Shown piece after piece: positions 43,697 through 55,490 of a stretch of DNA of 64,000 nucleotides. Both the position numbers and the translations under genes were made by a program. Position 1 is the first letter of the stretch, and each line of letters begins with the position of its first letter. Origin of the DNA: Bidens hawaiensis (Eukaryota; Streptophyta; Magnoliopsida; Asterales; Asteraceae); assembly GCA_021521415.1 (NCBI GenBank), contig JAIQDT010005803.1, forward strand, positions 1 through 64,000, given 5' to 3'. The notes beneath the pieces are model-generated. The model ran no database searches. It was not told the origin of the DNA and worked only from the letters and a program-made list of their open reading frames with translations.

Positions 43697-46600
43697 GCTA
43701 ACCCTAAGCCCAAATATAATAAGCCCACCAAAATCCCTGATTTCGGTTTACATAGTATAGCCCAAAACTCAGCCCAATTACATAAGCGTAAACCATTAAG
43801 TATGGCCCAACAAAAAGCTACAACGATACTTAAAGGTCTTAAGATATGGTTGCAACTGCACAATATAGGAAGAACAGTGGAGTTGATAAATGTACAAAGG
43901 ATAACACCTTAATACTATCTTTGATGGATAATGAGATGTTAACTCATTAAGGTTTTTCAAGAATGCAATTGGAATCGATTATGGAACGTAAGTCTTACAC
44001 ACAGTTCGACATCACTATATACAATTCGGCATGACTATATATAGTTTGGCATGACTGTGTTTAAGAACATGGTTCATATATATACTTTTCCACCGAACGG
44101 TATACGTAATATTTCTGATTACATGGAATTGTGTGTGAACTACTATCACACTTTATTATAACATAAGTACTGGGTATAACTTAATATGACTTCACAATAC
44201 AAGCATCCATTTAAGATTTAATATCTAGTGTCAATAGTATTATATAAAACCCTTTAACATATGATTAGGTGTGCTTAAATATATATAATTATATTTTATA
44301 ATTTCTATCTAAGCACATCAAGCACACTTTTTCTTTAAAATGCTTAAAGTCTAACAATGACAGTATGTTAATATAAAATACTTAGATGTCTGATTCTTCG
44401 ATTATGTAACATCTTAAGAAGTAGATGTCACTATATAACTATGAGCATTGTACCGATAACACATTCGTGCCAGATTATTTAACGTTTATCTAGCTAAGGA
44501 ATAGATCGACCTAGCATAAATCATTAGTAAATCACAATTATTTTTGTGTTTGAGTTAAAGTCTTACGAGACTATACTCATCTTTAATTTCAAGGAAACGT
44601 AGACAAAACATGGTGTTGATCCTCTATTGTCATCAACGTCGTCATTATATGTTGAAGTGACAACAATATGATGTTATAGGATGGAATGACAAAATTTTGT
44701 GCATATACGCAATACAACTGAAATAGTAGATTCAATGGGGTCTAATAGTAACAAGGATGGGGTCCCTTTACATTAGACCAACTTATTTATTGAAAGATAT
44801 AAATATAACGAGTGTTCAATTCTTTAAACATCACAAAATTTGTGTATCATACGAATAAGACTGAGCATTAGTATGGATATGCATGACGCGTGCCATGTAA
44901 CTAATTATCAAAATTTAAGTTGAAATGTAATTGAGATAATATGTTTAAGGTCAAACTATTCAACCCTATTTTGAAACTCGAGTATTGTGAGCACCAACAA
45001 GATTCGGGTCAAACTAACGAAAGCGTTAATAAATACCATATGTTATGAAATATAGCTACCAAGTAATGATATTAATACTAATTGCGTGTTAGTCATCATT
45101 ACTAAAGGAAGAACATAACTAAATCATAGGTGACGACTTTCAAATGAAAGTTCGTGCATTTATTGCTAGGGGCAATTGATTAATCGAGTCAAATTTCAGT
45201 TTGTGGGTAAAGTTCAAAAGTAAAGGGTCAACAAAAACATAAAATATATATTACATCGAAGGCATAGTAAAATGACAACGTGTCATTTCATAGCGAGTAG
45301 TATGCAACATAATACTGTAATGATCTTACAAGATTTTTATTGCATGCTTTTAAAATAAGCATTATTCTGATAACTAGATTCTCTAGTCCCAGTTTATTTG
45401 ATCTTAATGATGTCAAGGGTATCGAAACTACCTTTTTTTTAAAAAGAAAATAGAGAATGGATACATTTTTCTTGAAGACTTAATCTCACAAAATCATTAT
45501 TTTACATCGACTTAGGGTTAACGCTTTCATTATGAGAATTGAATTGTAGATTTTTTACAGGATGATGATCCCAAGATTTTGGTCTTAGGTTCGAGATTTT
45601 GGAGTTTTAAGGGTGTGATTATATTCATCATTGTTATCAGTAATAAGGGGCCCACCAATTTGAGAAAATCACACTTCTCTTAATTCTGCGAAGAACATTT
45701 TTTAGCCGAATATATATATTATTTGGTGAAAATAGCATTATCGTCGTATAATCTTTATGGACAGTTGGTTGGTTGAGGATACCTATCTTTTATCTGGCAG
45801 AGAAGAATTTGATGCACGGAGGTCAATAGGAATTTGCGCAGACATGACACTCTTGAGCCTAGTGGACGGACCTGAATACGACAAACATGATAGTCCATTC
45901 AAAATCTCCAAGGTGCCTCCAATCGTAAAGGTGGTGTAGTGATTTCTGAGGTAGTTGAGCAGTTAGATCTTCATCTATAGATTTGTGGTCGCGCGTTTAT
46001 AAAGGAGTGTATTAGAATTTTGACAAGAGCTACGATACCTACTTGTCTTTGTTTTAGTATTTACACCACATATAGGTATCACACAAATGTAAAGATAACG
46101 TCACCTATTCGACAAGAGGCATATAAAGGAAGTGTAAATTGGAATATTAAGCTAATAAGTCATTATGATTTTTCAAAAAATTAACTCATTCAATCGTTGT
46201 GTCAATCTTGGGTGTGACAAATAGGAATATCCTACTCATGGCTAGATTCCAAAGGAGACGATTTCTTTAACAAAGATATGATATATCTCCTTCATGATCA
46301 AAGAATTTTGATGCATCTACTAGAGTCAACTGTAATATCCTAAATCCTAAAAGGAATTTGTACTGAATTTATCCTAATGACAGGATCATCATGATTTTAG
46401 ATACAGAGCATAACTTGTTTAGGAACAAGAACCAACATGTATGTCAACACGTATGAATGTAATCTGGAGCAAGTATCACCGCAAAATATACATGACTAAG
46501 CCTAAAAATTATAGAATTATCATTCGGGATCGAAAGAAAGGGTTCACCATGATCTTAAAAACATATTATTGTTTCAATAAACTCCTAGTTAGATAATCCA

Positions 46601-47980
46601 TTTTTTTGTACAGTATTATACCAGTGGATGGGTGACTTGATTATTAATATCGCCTCGTCATTAGTAATTAACTATCATATTATACTCTTATGTCTTCAAA
46701 ATTGAATTTCCCAGAATTCTCTCATACCTATAAATTCACAATTACGTGATATTAAGTGTAATTGTCAATTTACCTTACAGGATCATTCTAGTATCCTCTT
46801 ATTATGGGTCATAATTGTAGGTAACACAAGTTTACACAGAGTTACATGTATTAAACACTAATCACATATTCTCTTATCATTTTTAGGATCCATACAAGAA
46901 CTTTTAATTTGTATAACCGTGTACACTATAGTTGGCCAAGTTTTCACACCAAAGTTGGAATATTTACACTCAAATATTAGGAGTTTTTAATATCCAAGTC
47001 ATACTACCCTTGGCTAATATTCCACTGATTTAAAATATTGTTAACATGTTGAGATATTAGTTGATCTAATCCTTTAGAGTAGCTCGGTAATCCATATCTT
47101 CTACTAGAATAATTTGTCTTGTTTTTCGTGGAATATTTTCGTTTATGTAATTTTTGGATAACATAGATAAGAAAATATTCATTATTAATTATTAAATGTG
47201 TGTGACTATAAAATAGGAAACAATCACATTCGCCCAATAACCAATAAACCAGCCAAAGATCAGCGTGACATTTTAACTTAGAAAATTATAATACTTGTTT
47301 AGACATTAATAAAATTATTACTAAAATAGGTGTGAATACGCCTCATCACCAATAACAATTTTTTAAATTTTCCATACTAAAATATCCAAGGCATGTGATG
47401 CCTATCTAGATCAACAAGAAAAAATTATTTGAGGTCTAAGTACTCCATCAATGGTTCTCAAAATTGAATCAGAACAGTCATAGTGCCCACAACGGAGTTA
47501 CACAACCTTAAGAATCAGTAGAGGTAGGGTCACATTGTCATCCTAAATCCTCTTATTACTTGAATTAGCCATAGGATAAAAACAGTAACAACACAAATTG
47601 ACCTGTGTAGAAAGACGAAATGTAGCCTAAAGCAAGTACGGGGGTAGGTTATATAAGAGGGTGCACCATATATAGCATAACACAGGTCGGTGAAAGCGCC
47701 CCCCCAACTCACTGTTAAAGTTGTGTCTTTCGTTAATAGTGTGTGAATCAGATGTTTGTAACATAATCCGTACAAAGTAATACTAATAAAATAACATGTA
47801 AAATTTATCAAATAAATTTCACATAATACATAAGCAAATTAAATGCAACCTTTTATTTTGCACTTCTTATGAAAATTATTTTATAAATTTTCCAGGTTGG
47901 TGAAGTGGGAAAATGTTTGTTTCAAATAATAGGTTAGAGTCTATAAATTTCTTCAAAATTTTCTATTACGCTATAACCAT
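43696..47980. other. No gene seen; AT-rich repeat-derived sequence
   Basis: 4.3 kb without recognisable coding, RNA or LTR ends. 43715-43810 has 'agcccaa' phrases like the copia B leader. A 60-codon plus ORF at 45757-45939 (MDSWLVEDTYLLSGREEF...) is not recognised and has no support beyond its length. 47500-47800 may be the internal part of the element primed at 47982, but no gag is visible. Confidence 0.5.
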
Positions 47981-47981
47981 T

Positions 47982-47994
47982 GGCTCTGATACCA
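47982..47994 (-). other. Primer-binding site for the LTR at 47999-50786
   Basis: Reverse complement TGGTATCAGAGCC, exact match to the plant iMet site. Confidence 0.8.
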
Positions 47995-47998
47995 ACTT

Positions 47999-50531
47999 CC
48001 GTCGTATCCCAAAAACCATAATTTAACAGTGGAAGACTTAATTAATTAATCTCGGCGGTGACATACGTCGTTTAGCAATCAATGTTTAAGCACACCATAT
48101 TCACATAAAAGTTGGACTTTTATTCAATATAAAATATTGTAAATCAAACGTGTCATAGTACACGGTTTATTTAAAATACAAGTCCAACATTCAGGTATTA
48201 CACTTGTTTTCCCACATAATCACCACGAAGCATCCGCTTTTCCTTTACCTAAAAAACGCGTTTTAAATACGTCAACACAATGGTTGGTGAGTTCACTATT
48301 TTTAAAACTTATATTTTGAAACAAAGCTTTTCTTGGTTTCATAAATACCACTTCGCCCATAAGTCCCAAAGTCAGCGTTCGTTGAAATAGCAAAAATAGC
48401 ATAAACGACTTACATTCGTAGCAATATTTAACAAGCAAAATTTCTTTGTTAAAATATTTATTCGTCTTTGTTGGAATGAAAGAAAAAGTCACATCGAAAC
48501 TAGTCTTTCTCCCACAAAATCCATTAGACCCCTTTCGCTTAACGAAAGTGTCGTTTAACATAACTTTTCTTTATCAAAACAAAGCCAATAATTACACAAA
48601 GTCCCACTTTATTTATCTCAAAAACTTCTTTATCCATACTGGAAAGTTAACACAATACCTTGTATATACAAGACCAAGGTCTACTTTCATTTCACACATG
48701 AATGTTAATTTAAAATTATCCTCGGTCCTCGTTTACTACGACGGACTAATTGACCCCCCTTTCGCTATACTAACGAAGGTCTTGGAAATTCAACATTTTA
48801 TTTTCTAACAAATGTGATAGTTATAAACTAGCTAGGAATATAATAAATGTATGACCCCCTTAAACCTATAATCAAAGCGTCCAATAATTCTAATTATTTA
48901 TCATTTACCCCACCGACGCAACCAGTGACGATAGGGCGCCACCCCGATAGATCTATCAATATTTCTATGCATGTTCAACAGTTAATGATTATAAAGCTGG
49001 GGTAATTTTCTCGATGATTGCCCTTGGCAACCCAACCACTTTAGTTAACGCCAGTCAGATTTAAAGTCATTCTAAAACCATAACTGTCAAAAATAAAACG
49101 TGTTTTAGACCCAGACGTTTTTCTTCCCGAATCATTTATAAATCATTTTAAAAACATTTAAAAAGTGGGGATGTCTAAGAAACTCACCTTTGTCTCAGAA
49201 TAATTAACATATACGAGATGACACACAACCATCTGATGCAAGATCTTAATAACAGTCATCCAATGATAACTGGATTCCTATGTTTTACACAAAATATATT
49301 AGCACTTAAACGTATATACAAGTAGGAACATATCGTAACTTAACTCATTTATCCTCACATGTCTTATATATCATTATTGTAATGATTAAATTACGAACTT
49401 CTAACGTTTTAGAAAATCGTAACCAAATCAAATGTTTCAAAATCTCATATAATTATTATCAACTTAGTTTCAAACAAATGTTGTAAACTAAGAAATTTCT
49501 AGATACTAAACATGGACGTTATTTAATATAAAAAATATATTTATTGAAAAATATAATAATCTTTTATTAACCTGTTATCTGAATAAAATATATTGTCCAA
49601 ATATCGTATATATATTTTTATATCATAAACTTACACGAAATTGTTCAAGGCTTGATTGAATCGTTTTTAGCACTCGATATTAACTCTTGGTTTTCTAAAT
49701 AATAATTAACAACATTTTCATTGACCAAGTTATTTTCGATAACAATATATATGCTAATCTCATGTTATCTAACTTTTTCAACACTTAATGATATAAAAGA
49801 TATACCTCCTCGCGTACGGTTGGAGTCCATAAATCTGCTCAAAACCCACATGCAATGCGATCTGAATATACCAACGCTTTTGGTTTTGCTTCACGAACGT
49901 TTCTTTGGTTTCGGATCGTCCGTACGCCACCTCAAAACCTACATGCAACTCGTTTTAAGAAACTAGTTTCGTTCTAAAATATGACAAGTAAATTACGAAG
50001 CATATAACTCACCATCCAGACATCTGATCATCGAGTCCTTCGGTGGAATCAAATATCTATATGTTAGGAAAGTTCACTGACAATTTAGCTCGATTCGATG
50101 GTTAGATCTCCGAATATCTACATTTCCTTAGAGCTACATTTTTCAAATTCGCATAGCGAGCTGAACACGAAAACGGGTTTAGAATCCCATCTTTAGAAAC
50201 TCCAATCCTCATCTCCACCCGTTCAAAATGATTATCAATGGGTTATGAAACCTCTGTATAAAAACCAAGATGATCATACCGTTAGATCTTTCATTATAGA
50301 CCCATCTTTGGGACATGCAAAACTAATACAATATGTCCAGATTCTAAAATATGTTTGTAATGAACTTAATCTCAAAATTAGGACAATAGGAGCTTACCAT
50401 CGCGTTCAGGATGGTGAAAACTTGTTCCAGGTAGAAGACATGTTTCGGACGACACCAAATCACCACCGGCCACCGCGCACCACCTCCGACAGCCGCCGGC
50501 CACCAGGCCGGAATCCTCTAGCCTCTCTCTA

Positions 50532-50564
<33 letters not shown>

Positions 50565-50786
50565 TCTAAGACTTTCAGCTTCATATGGAGAAACTGAATA
50601 ATATGTGGGGGTAGCCCACTTATATAGTGCGGTTTTAAATGTGTTTTGCGATTGCGTTTCCGTCTATCAATCCAACGAACCTGCTACTTTAAGTGACGTA
50701 ATATTTTACAAATATATTTCGTCAAAATACTTATTTCATTCCCGACTTAAACTTGTCTCGTTAAATTATTATTTCCGCTAATAAAT
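47999..50786 (-). repeat. Long LTR, minus orientation
   Basis: About 2.8 kb, ending with the CCC/GGG hairpin at about 48000-48060 before the primer-binding site. Shares landmarks with 1-3277. TATA-like box (minus CTATATAAG) at 50619-50627, (TC)n at 50530-50570. Its outer boundary is uncertain because another LTR abuts it. The 48220-48561 and 50245-50601 ORFs have no domain and are not called. Confidence 0.6.
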
Positions 50787-51301
50787 TGTTTGATCTCGTT
50801 AATCTCTAACACATATCTGATCTATGTCTAATTAACCTAACTCGGATCTAGCTCGTAATTGCCATTGATCGTTGGTTAATACGTTATATGTATGTATGTA
50901 TATATTAATTGTATGTATGTAATAATATTAGTAAGAAACTTTGAGAGGAAAACAGGGCAGAGATTTGATAATTAAACTCAAAACTTAAATTAACTGTGGA
51001 TAAAGCCACTATAAATAGAAGATGGATCTAGTTTGTTAACATTCCACAATGAACTAGAGTCCACTTTGTTACATACACTTAAATGATATAACTTAACGAA
51101 TCACCCCCTGATTCGTTAAACATCCTTAACGAATCAGGAGGGACATTAACTTAGATCTAGTTCGCTAAACATCCTTAGCGAACTAGACTATACTTTAACG
51201 AACTATAAAGATAACTTAATAGTTTATTACATAAATAAAACGAAAAATACATTAACGATAGATACAAAGACTCGAGATGCAAACCCGTGTACTAACAAAC
51301 A
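50787..51301 (-). repeat. 3' LTR of the extra-ORF element
   Basis: Minus strand starts TGTTAGTACACGGGTTTG (51297, or TGTTTG at 51301), related to the TGTTAGTGCACGG starts at 8290 and 9770. AACGAATCA words at 51090-51200. A possible CA end at 50787 gives about 510 bp. The left limit is approximate. Confidence 0.65.
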
Positions 51302-51316
51302 CCCCCCTCATCTTGA
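51302..51316 (-). other. Polypurine tract
   Basis: Minus strand AAGATGAGGGGGGT directly precedes the LTR start, so 50787-51301 is a 3' LTR of a minus-strand element. Confidence 0.85.
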
Positions 51317-51332
51317 GCTCTTTGTCTTTACT

Positions 51333-52049
51333 TTACTTGAAACGCTTGGACTGCCAATCTTTGCAACTATGAATCCTGTTCTCATAACATACACGAACGA
51401 CGCGTTGGAACTGCGTAGCTAGATCATAGTTTTCACTGCGCTCGATCAATATCTTATTCTTGTGTAGGACGTCATTGTCGGTCTCAGTTAAGTTAACAAG
51501 CCACATCGGATCGATAATCTTGATTAGCTCGGTCTTTAACCCTTTACCCAGGACAATGACGGCCTCGCCAGTTCGATTGTCGTAGTACCAGCGGTTGAAG
51601 GATAGATACAAGTGTTGGTTCAACGTCATCACCGGCACACGCTTCATCGTCTTTAGCGGCTTTACTTTAAGGACCAGCTTTTTCCATCCTGTTTTTGGAT
51701 CGATCTCATCGATAAGCTTGCGAATGGGAATTTGTGATTTAAAATACTTAAACCCGTTGTTCACCTCAAATAACAAGTGTTGGTGAAATCGTTTTGCATG
51801 GTAGTCCTCGCCACGATTAATAAATGGACGATACGCCAAAGTGCGTACATCCCATCTCGGTAATGAGAGAAGATTAGACATTGGTTCATAGTACTGAACG
51901 ACCTTCTCCCATTTAACAATACATACTTTCAGATCAGAATCATAAATCCAAGAAATAATATCACCTTGCACTTTCGACACGGCCTTGATTGTAGTCTTTT
52001 GGTTGGCTTTGGCACGTGCAACAGCTTCTTCTTTCTGTTCCAGATCCAC
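51333..52049 (-). pseudogene. C-terminal part of the extra ORF, after an in-frame TGA
   Basis: 238 codons in the same frame as 52053-54305, separated from it only by a TGA and one TAT codon; it has no ATG at the junction (the first usable codon is GTG). Content: basic helix KANQKTTIKAVSKVQGD, then a compact domain with 'WIYDSDLKVCIVKWEKVVQY', 'VPVMTLNQHLYLSFNRWYYD' and 'TQFQRVVRVCYENRIHSCKD'. It ends 17 bp before the polypurine tract. Most likely the end of one protein of about 990 residues, cut by a recent nonsense change; stop-codon readthrough is the alternative. No known fold recognised. Confidence 0.65.
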
Positions 52050-52052
52050 ATA

Positions 52053-54305
52053 TCAAAATTCCTCGATGATCTTACTAGCTTTCTTATGTCTGAACCATCT
52101 AAGAATGTCATCATCAGTTGGGTTTTCAAGAGAGTCAAATCTTGTATCAATGACCTTCTTTCCTTTGGACGTCTTCTCAAGATGATCTTCTGCTTCTTTG
52201 ATGGTTTCTTCATTGAATATAGGAGCACCCTGATCAACATTGGTATGTTGAAACATATCAGGATATTCCTCAGCAGTCACATCCTCAACCTCAACCTCCT
52301 CATTCTCATAAATAAAACCCGTAGTCATCTCAATATTTGGATCATTTAAGGTCTCATCATCATTAATTACCTCAATGTCCTCCTCAGCCTCTAACACGGT
52401 CAATTTGTCTTCATTCAGACCAACCAAGATAGCAATCTGCTCTCGTGTTAGTGACTTCTCAACAAACTGTCCCATTTCAATATCATTGGCGTTCACAATG
52501 CTCCTAACCAACCCCTTTTCATCAACAAAAATAACTGTATCGGCCTCAATCGTCTCAATCGGTTCGGTGGCCGAATAATCATGATAAATAATAACCTGCT
52601 TGCCTGAATCATCAACAGAACTCGTACCTACACCAGAGGCTGGGTCTTGAGTTTGTTTAGTCTCACCACCAGCACCAGACTCATCCAGATTCTCATCATC
52701 ATTCTTGAGCTTTTTCAGCGCGTCATCTTTGCATGTAAGTTGCAAAATAAGCTCCTCTTGTTCTTTAATTTTCACCCCCCGAGACTCAACAATCTCAAGA
52801 AGGGACTTTATTTCCTTCTGACAGAAGGAAACATAGCTGAGCAGCTTCCTCTGGTTCTCCATCATACGTTCCTGAGTCATACGATTCGCAGGCATTTGAT
52901 TTTCATACAAATGCAGGAGACTCAATACCATGCTCATGTGCTGATTGTGAGGTGATGCAGCAAAACAAGGAGGAACTGGCTGAACTGGACCCAAAGGTCG
53001 ACTTTGCCTCAGAAATGAAATATCTGGTGGAGGCATCATCGTTGGTGTAGGAGGAACCACCGACGTAGCGGTCGTCGGCCTTGGTATAGTAGATAATACT
53101 GAGTGAGGAATCATACAAAGCTGTGGATCCGACGTAAGCGTAGTCGTCAAGGTAAGCTCCGGGGTGCTAGTAGTGAGCGGCACCGCCGGGCGTTGAGGTG
53201 TGGACGACCTTGGAGGTTGAACTCCAAATGAGATGCCAGCCCCAGCCGACACTCGATGCTTACAAGAGCCTTTAGAAGCTAACGTTTTTTCTTTTCTCTT
53301 TCGTTGAGCAGCAATTGTAGCTTCTAAAGCCGCGTCAACTGCAACTTGTTGTTCAAGGATCGCACCATCACCATCACCATCATTACCACCATTACCACCT
53401 GCATCATCATCACCATCATTACCCTCGTTTCCACCTGGTCCCTCCTCACGCTCGGAATCCGAATCATCATGGATCCAACGATCATTGTCACGACATACAT
53501 AATCAAGATTTGCTGGATGACCAATCAATCTTTTAAATCTGGGAGGAGGAGATTGACGGTACTGTTTTGTCCTTCTCATGGTGTCTGCCTTCATGTTTTC
53601 CAGAATAAACTTATCGTTCACATCATTCGGGTCGAGCACCAGATCCCTGATAGCATCATTAACAAACAGTTGAACGAAACTCGGATACATCAAAAACATC
53701 ACGCGTCGTTTTCCAGGAATACAATTTTCTTTCAGATGATCGAAGATCATTTCAGAAAAATTGTAACGCTTGTTCAAAACAAGTGCAACAAAACCAACCT
53801 TTCGTCCACCAAGGCAGTGAATAAGAACATGAAGTAAATACTTGTATTGGGGACACAAGTATGTGTTGTTATACATAGATGCAGTAAGACTACTAGCATA
53901 AAACAAATGTCCAAACAATCCTTGGATCAGATCTTTGGGGTATTCGCTCGTGTCGTCAATAGTATAATCGAATCGTAACACCCTTTGAACAGTTGCAACA
54001 GATACCACAACTAGCTTGTTGTTAACCTCGGAAGCAATATGGTCCTCGGCTTCCACATATTGAGCAGTTTTCCATAATTGGCGAACAATGTTGAGTCGAA
54101 TATCCGGATTAGTAGTAACAGCATAATGGATACGAGAACGGCGTATAAAGGCCAGCATATCACCAAATACATCCTCATCAGGATAATTGGAGTCAACAAA
54201 TGCACAAACATTATGCCGTGTATCAAATGGAAGCAAAGGGACATCCGGAGCTTGTTGATCTTGTGATGAATCAACCGGTGGATCTTGAGCAACGTTATCA
54301 GCCAT
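52053..54305 (-). CDS. Large extra ORF of a Sirevirus-like copia family (750 codons)
   Basis: The longest open frame of the window, ATG at 54305. Residues about 27-225 form a conserved domain with FDTRHNVCAFVD, 'RRSRIHYAVTTNPDIRLNIV', RQLWKTA, LLHVLIHCLGGRK, NKRYNFSEMIFDHL and FLMYPSFVQLF. This pattern matches, from memory, the ORF found downstream of pol in many Tanacetum-type copia elements and often mislabelled synaptobrevin/longin-like. Residues 275-320 are Gly/Asp/Asn-rich, then a basic AAQRKRKEKTLASKGSCKHR (possible nuclear signal), a Pro/Thr-rich region, a coiled coil and an acidic tail. No signal peptide or membrane segment, so it is not envelope-like. It ends at TGA 52053 and probably continued into 51333-52049. 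Role unknown. Confidence 0.75.
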   Translation of the reverse strand: MADNVAQDPPVDSSQDQQAPDVPLLPFDTRHNVCAFVDSNYPDEDVFGDMLAFIRRSRIHYAVTTNPDIRLNIVRQLWKTAQYVEAEDHIASEVNNKLVVVSVATVQRVLRFDYTIDDTSEYPKDLIQGLFGHLFYASSLTASMYNNTYLCPQYKYLLHVLIHCLGGRKVGFVALVLNKRYNFSEMIFDHLKENCIPGKRRVMFLMYPSFVQLFVNDAIRDLVLDPNDVNDKFILENMKADTMRRTKQYRQSPPPRFKRLIGHPANLDYVCRDNDRWIHDDSDSEREEGPGGNEGNDGDDDAGGNGGNDGDGDGAILEQQVAVDAALEATIAAQRKRKEKTLASKGSCKHRVSAGAGISFGVQPPRSSTPQRPAVPLTTSTPELTLTTTLTSDPQLCMIPHSVLSTIPRPTTATSVVPPTPTMMPPPDISFLRQSRPLGPVQPVPPCFAASPHNQHMSMVLSLLHLYENQMPANRMTQERMMENQRKLLSYVSFCQKEIKSLLEIVESRGVKIKEQEELILQLTCKDDALKKLKNDDENLDESGAGGETKQTQDPASGVGTSSVDDSGKQVIIYHDYSATEPIETIEADTVIFVDEKGLVRSIVNANDIEMGQFVEKSLTREQIAILVGLNEDKLTVLEAEEDIEVINDDETLNDPNIEMTTGFIYENEEVEVEDVTAEEYPDMFQHTNVDQGAPIFNEETIKEAEDHLEKTSKGKKVIDTRFDSLENPTDDDILRWFRHKKASKIIEEF
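53360..53430. repeat. Trinucleotide-rich (CAT/CAC)n tract in the extra ORF
   Basis: 'caccatcaccatcaccatcatt' type repeats encode the Gly/Asp/Asn run (GNDGDGD). In-frame length change is expected between copies. Confidence 0.85.
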
Positions 54306-54900
54306 TGAGTTGTATAAATAAACCCGAAGAATGATTAGAATTATAAATAATAATACTTAACTAATAAAAAGTAAAAATTCATATTTTAATTTTAAATTAA
54401 AAGGAAACCATGTCATTCGTTATGAAACAGACTGATTCGTTAGATAATATAACGAATTATCTGATTCGCTATCAGGTAAATAAATAACGGATTAAGAATT
54501 AGCGAATTACTATTGAAAGATAACGAATTAACCTCTAGTTCATTATAAATAACGAATAAACCTCCAGTTCGTTATAAATTTCAAGAATCAAACTGATTCG
54601 TTAGAAACATTGATTCGCTCATTCTAATTCGTTGAAATTGCTTAACGAATTGGACACAAATTAGTTCCAATTCACTAAACATAACGAATGGCCTTCATAG
54701 CTTAATCTTTGACTTTATTAGTCAAGGTCAAAATAATCAAGAACACTGAAAGTCAAAATTACAATCGGAATTTGAAACACGTATAATCAGCAATACAAAG
54801 TTAAACTAATGATCCCAAAAGATCTCGGAATCGTATTGCGATTGCAATGATGCTAAAATGGTGTTCCAAAACATGATAAAATAAGGTTAAATTAAGGTTT
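54306..54900 (-). repeat. Leader of the extra-ORF element with AACGAAT array
   Basis: From the ATG at 54305 upward, 54410-54700 is filled with ATTCGTTA/AACGAATC words, like the leader of copia A (63860-63990). No coding sequence. Confidence 0.65.
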
Positions 54901-54904
54901 ACAT

Positions 54905-55490
54905 AAACCTTCAAAACCCGGTACTATAATCACAAAATTAACATATCAAATATGCATTAAGTTTGACGAAAATCATACGGTGTGATCCTCTTTATCTTAG
55001 GATCACGAAAATTGATCAGACAGAGGTATAATGAAGGTCGAATTTTCTGGGAAAAATTCGCGAGAGTAACAGTACACTAAGGAAGAAAAAGACAATGAAT
55101 AGTAACCGATTCGTATGCACGCCGTCCTATATAGTCTGACAAGACACGCTTTTCGATGTAACGAATAAGCCGATTCGTTTGAATTTTGAAATAATGAATC
55201 AGATGATTCGTTATCTGAACTTAACACGTGGCATAGCGAATTCGTGTCTAATTCGTTAAATTGTGTAACGAACTGAGTGTCATTCGTTACAGAGTGGTGG
55301 AAGCGAATTAGGATAATGAAGTAGGATGTAATTCGTTAAAATGACCTAATTCGTTATTCATAATTAACGAACTACCTTTTATTTAAATTTAACGTAAATA
55401 ATTAAATGAAATAAATAAATTAAATTTAAATATTAATAATAAAACAAATTAAATAATAAAATCACCGAAGAGTCCATATCTGGATGATCG
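54905..55490 (-). repeat. Possible 5' LTR of the extra-ORF element
   Basis: AACGAAT-rich stretch (55150-55370), TATA-like box (minus ACTATATAGGA, about 55120-55130) and an end 'taccgggttttgaag' resembling 'taccgggtttaaaca' at the LTR end near 9119. No primer-binding site or TGTTAG start could be found, so this call is tentative. Confidence 0.4.

Noticed and set aside
45757..45939. 60-codon plus ORF starting MDSWLVEDTYLL
   Set aside because: Looks protein-like in composition but has no recognisable family, no neighbours and no second copy; not enough to call a gene.
50245..50601. 118-codon plus ORF ending in SLSLSL
   Set aside because: Runs through a (TC)n tract in an LTR; no domain.
52375..53837. 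Plus-strand ORFs opposite the extra ORF
   Set aside because: Antisense shadows of the long minus-strand frame; Thr/Ile-rich stretches mirror the trinucleotide tract.
52053..54305. Envelope gene or synaptobrevin/longin protein
   Set aside because: No signal peptide, transmembrane segment or recognisable longin fold; I regard the longin label used for related ORFs as an annotation artefact.
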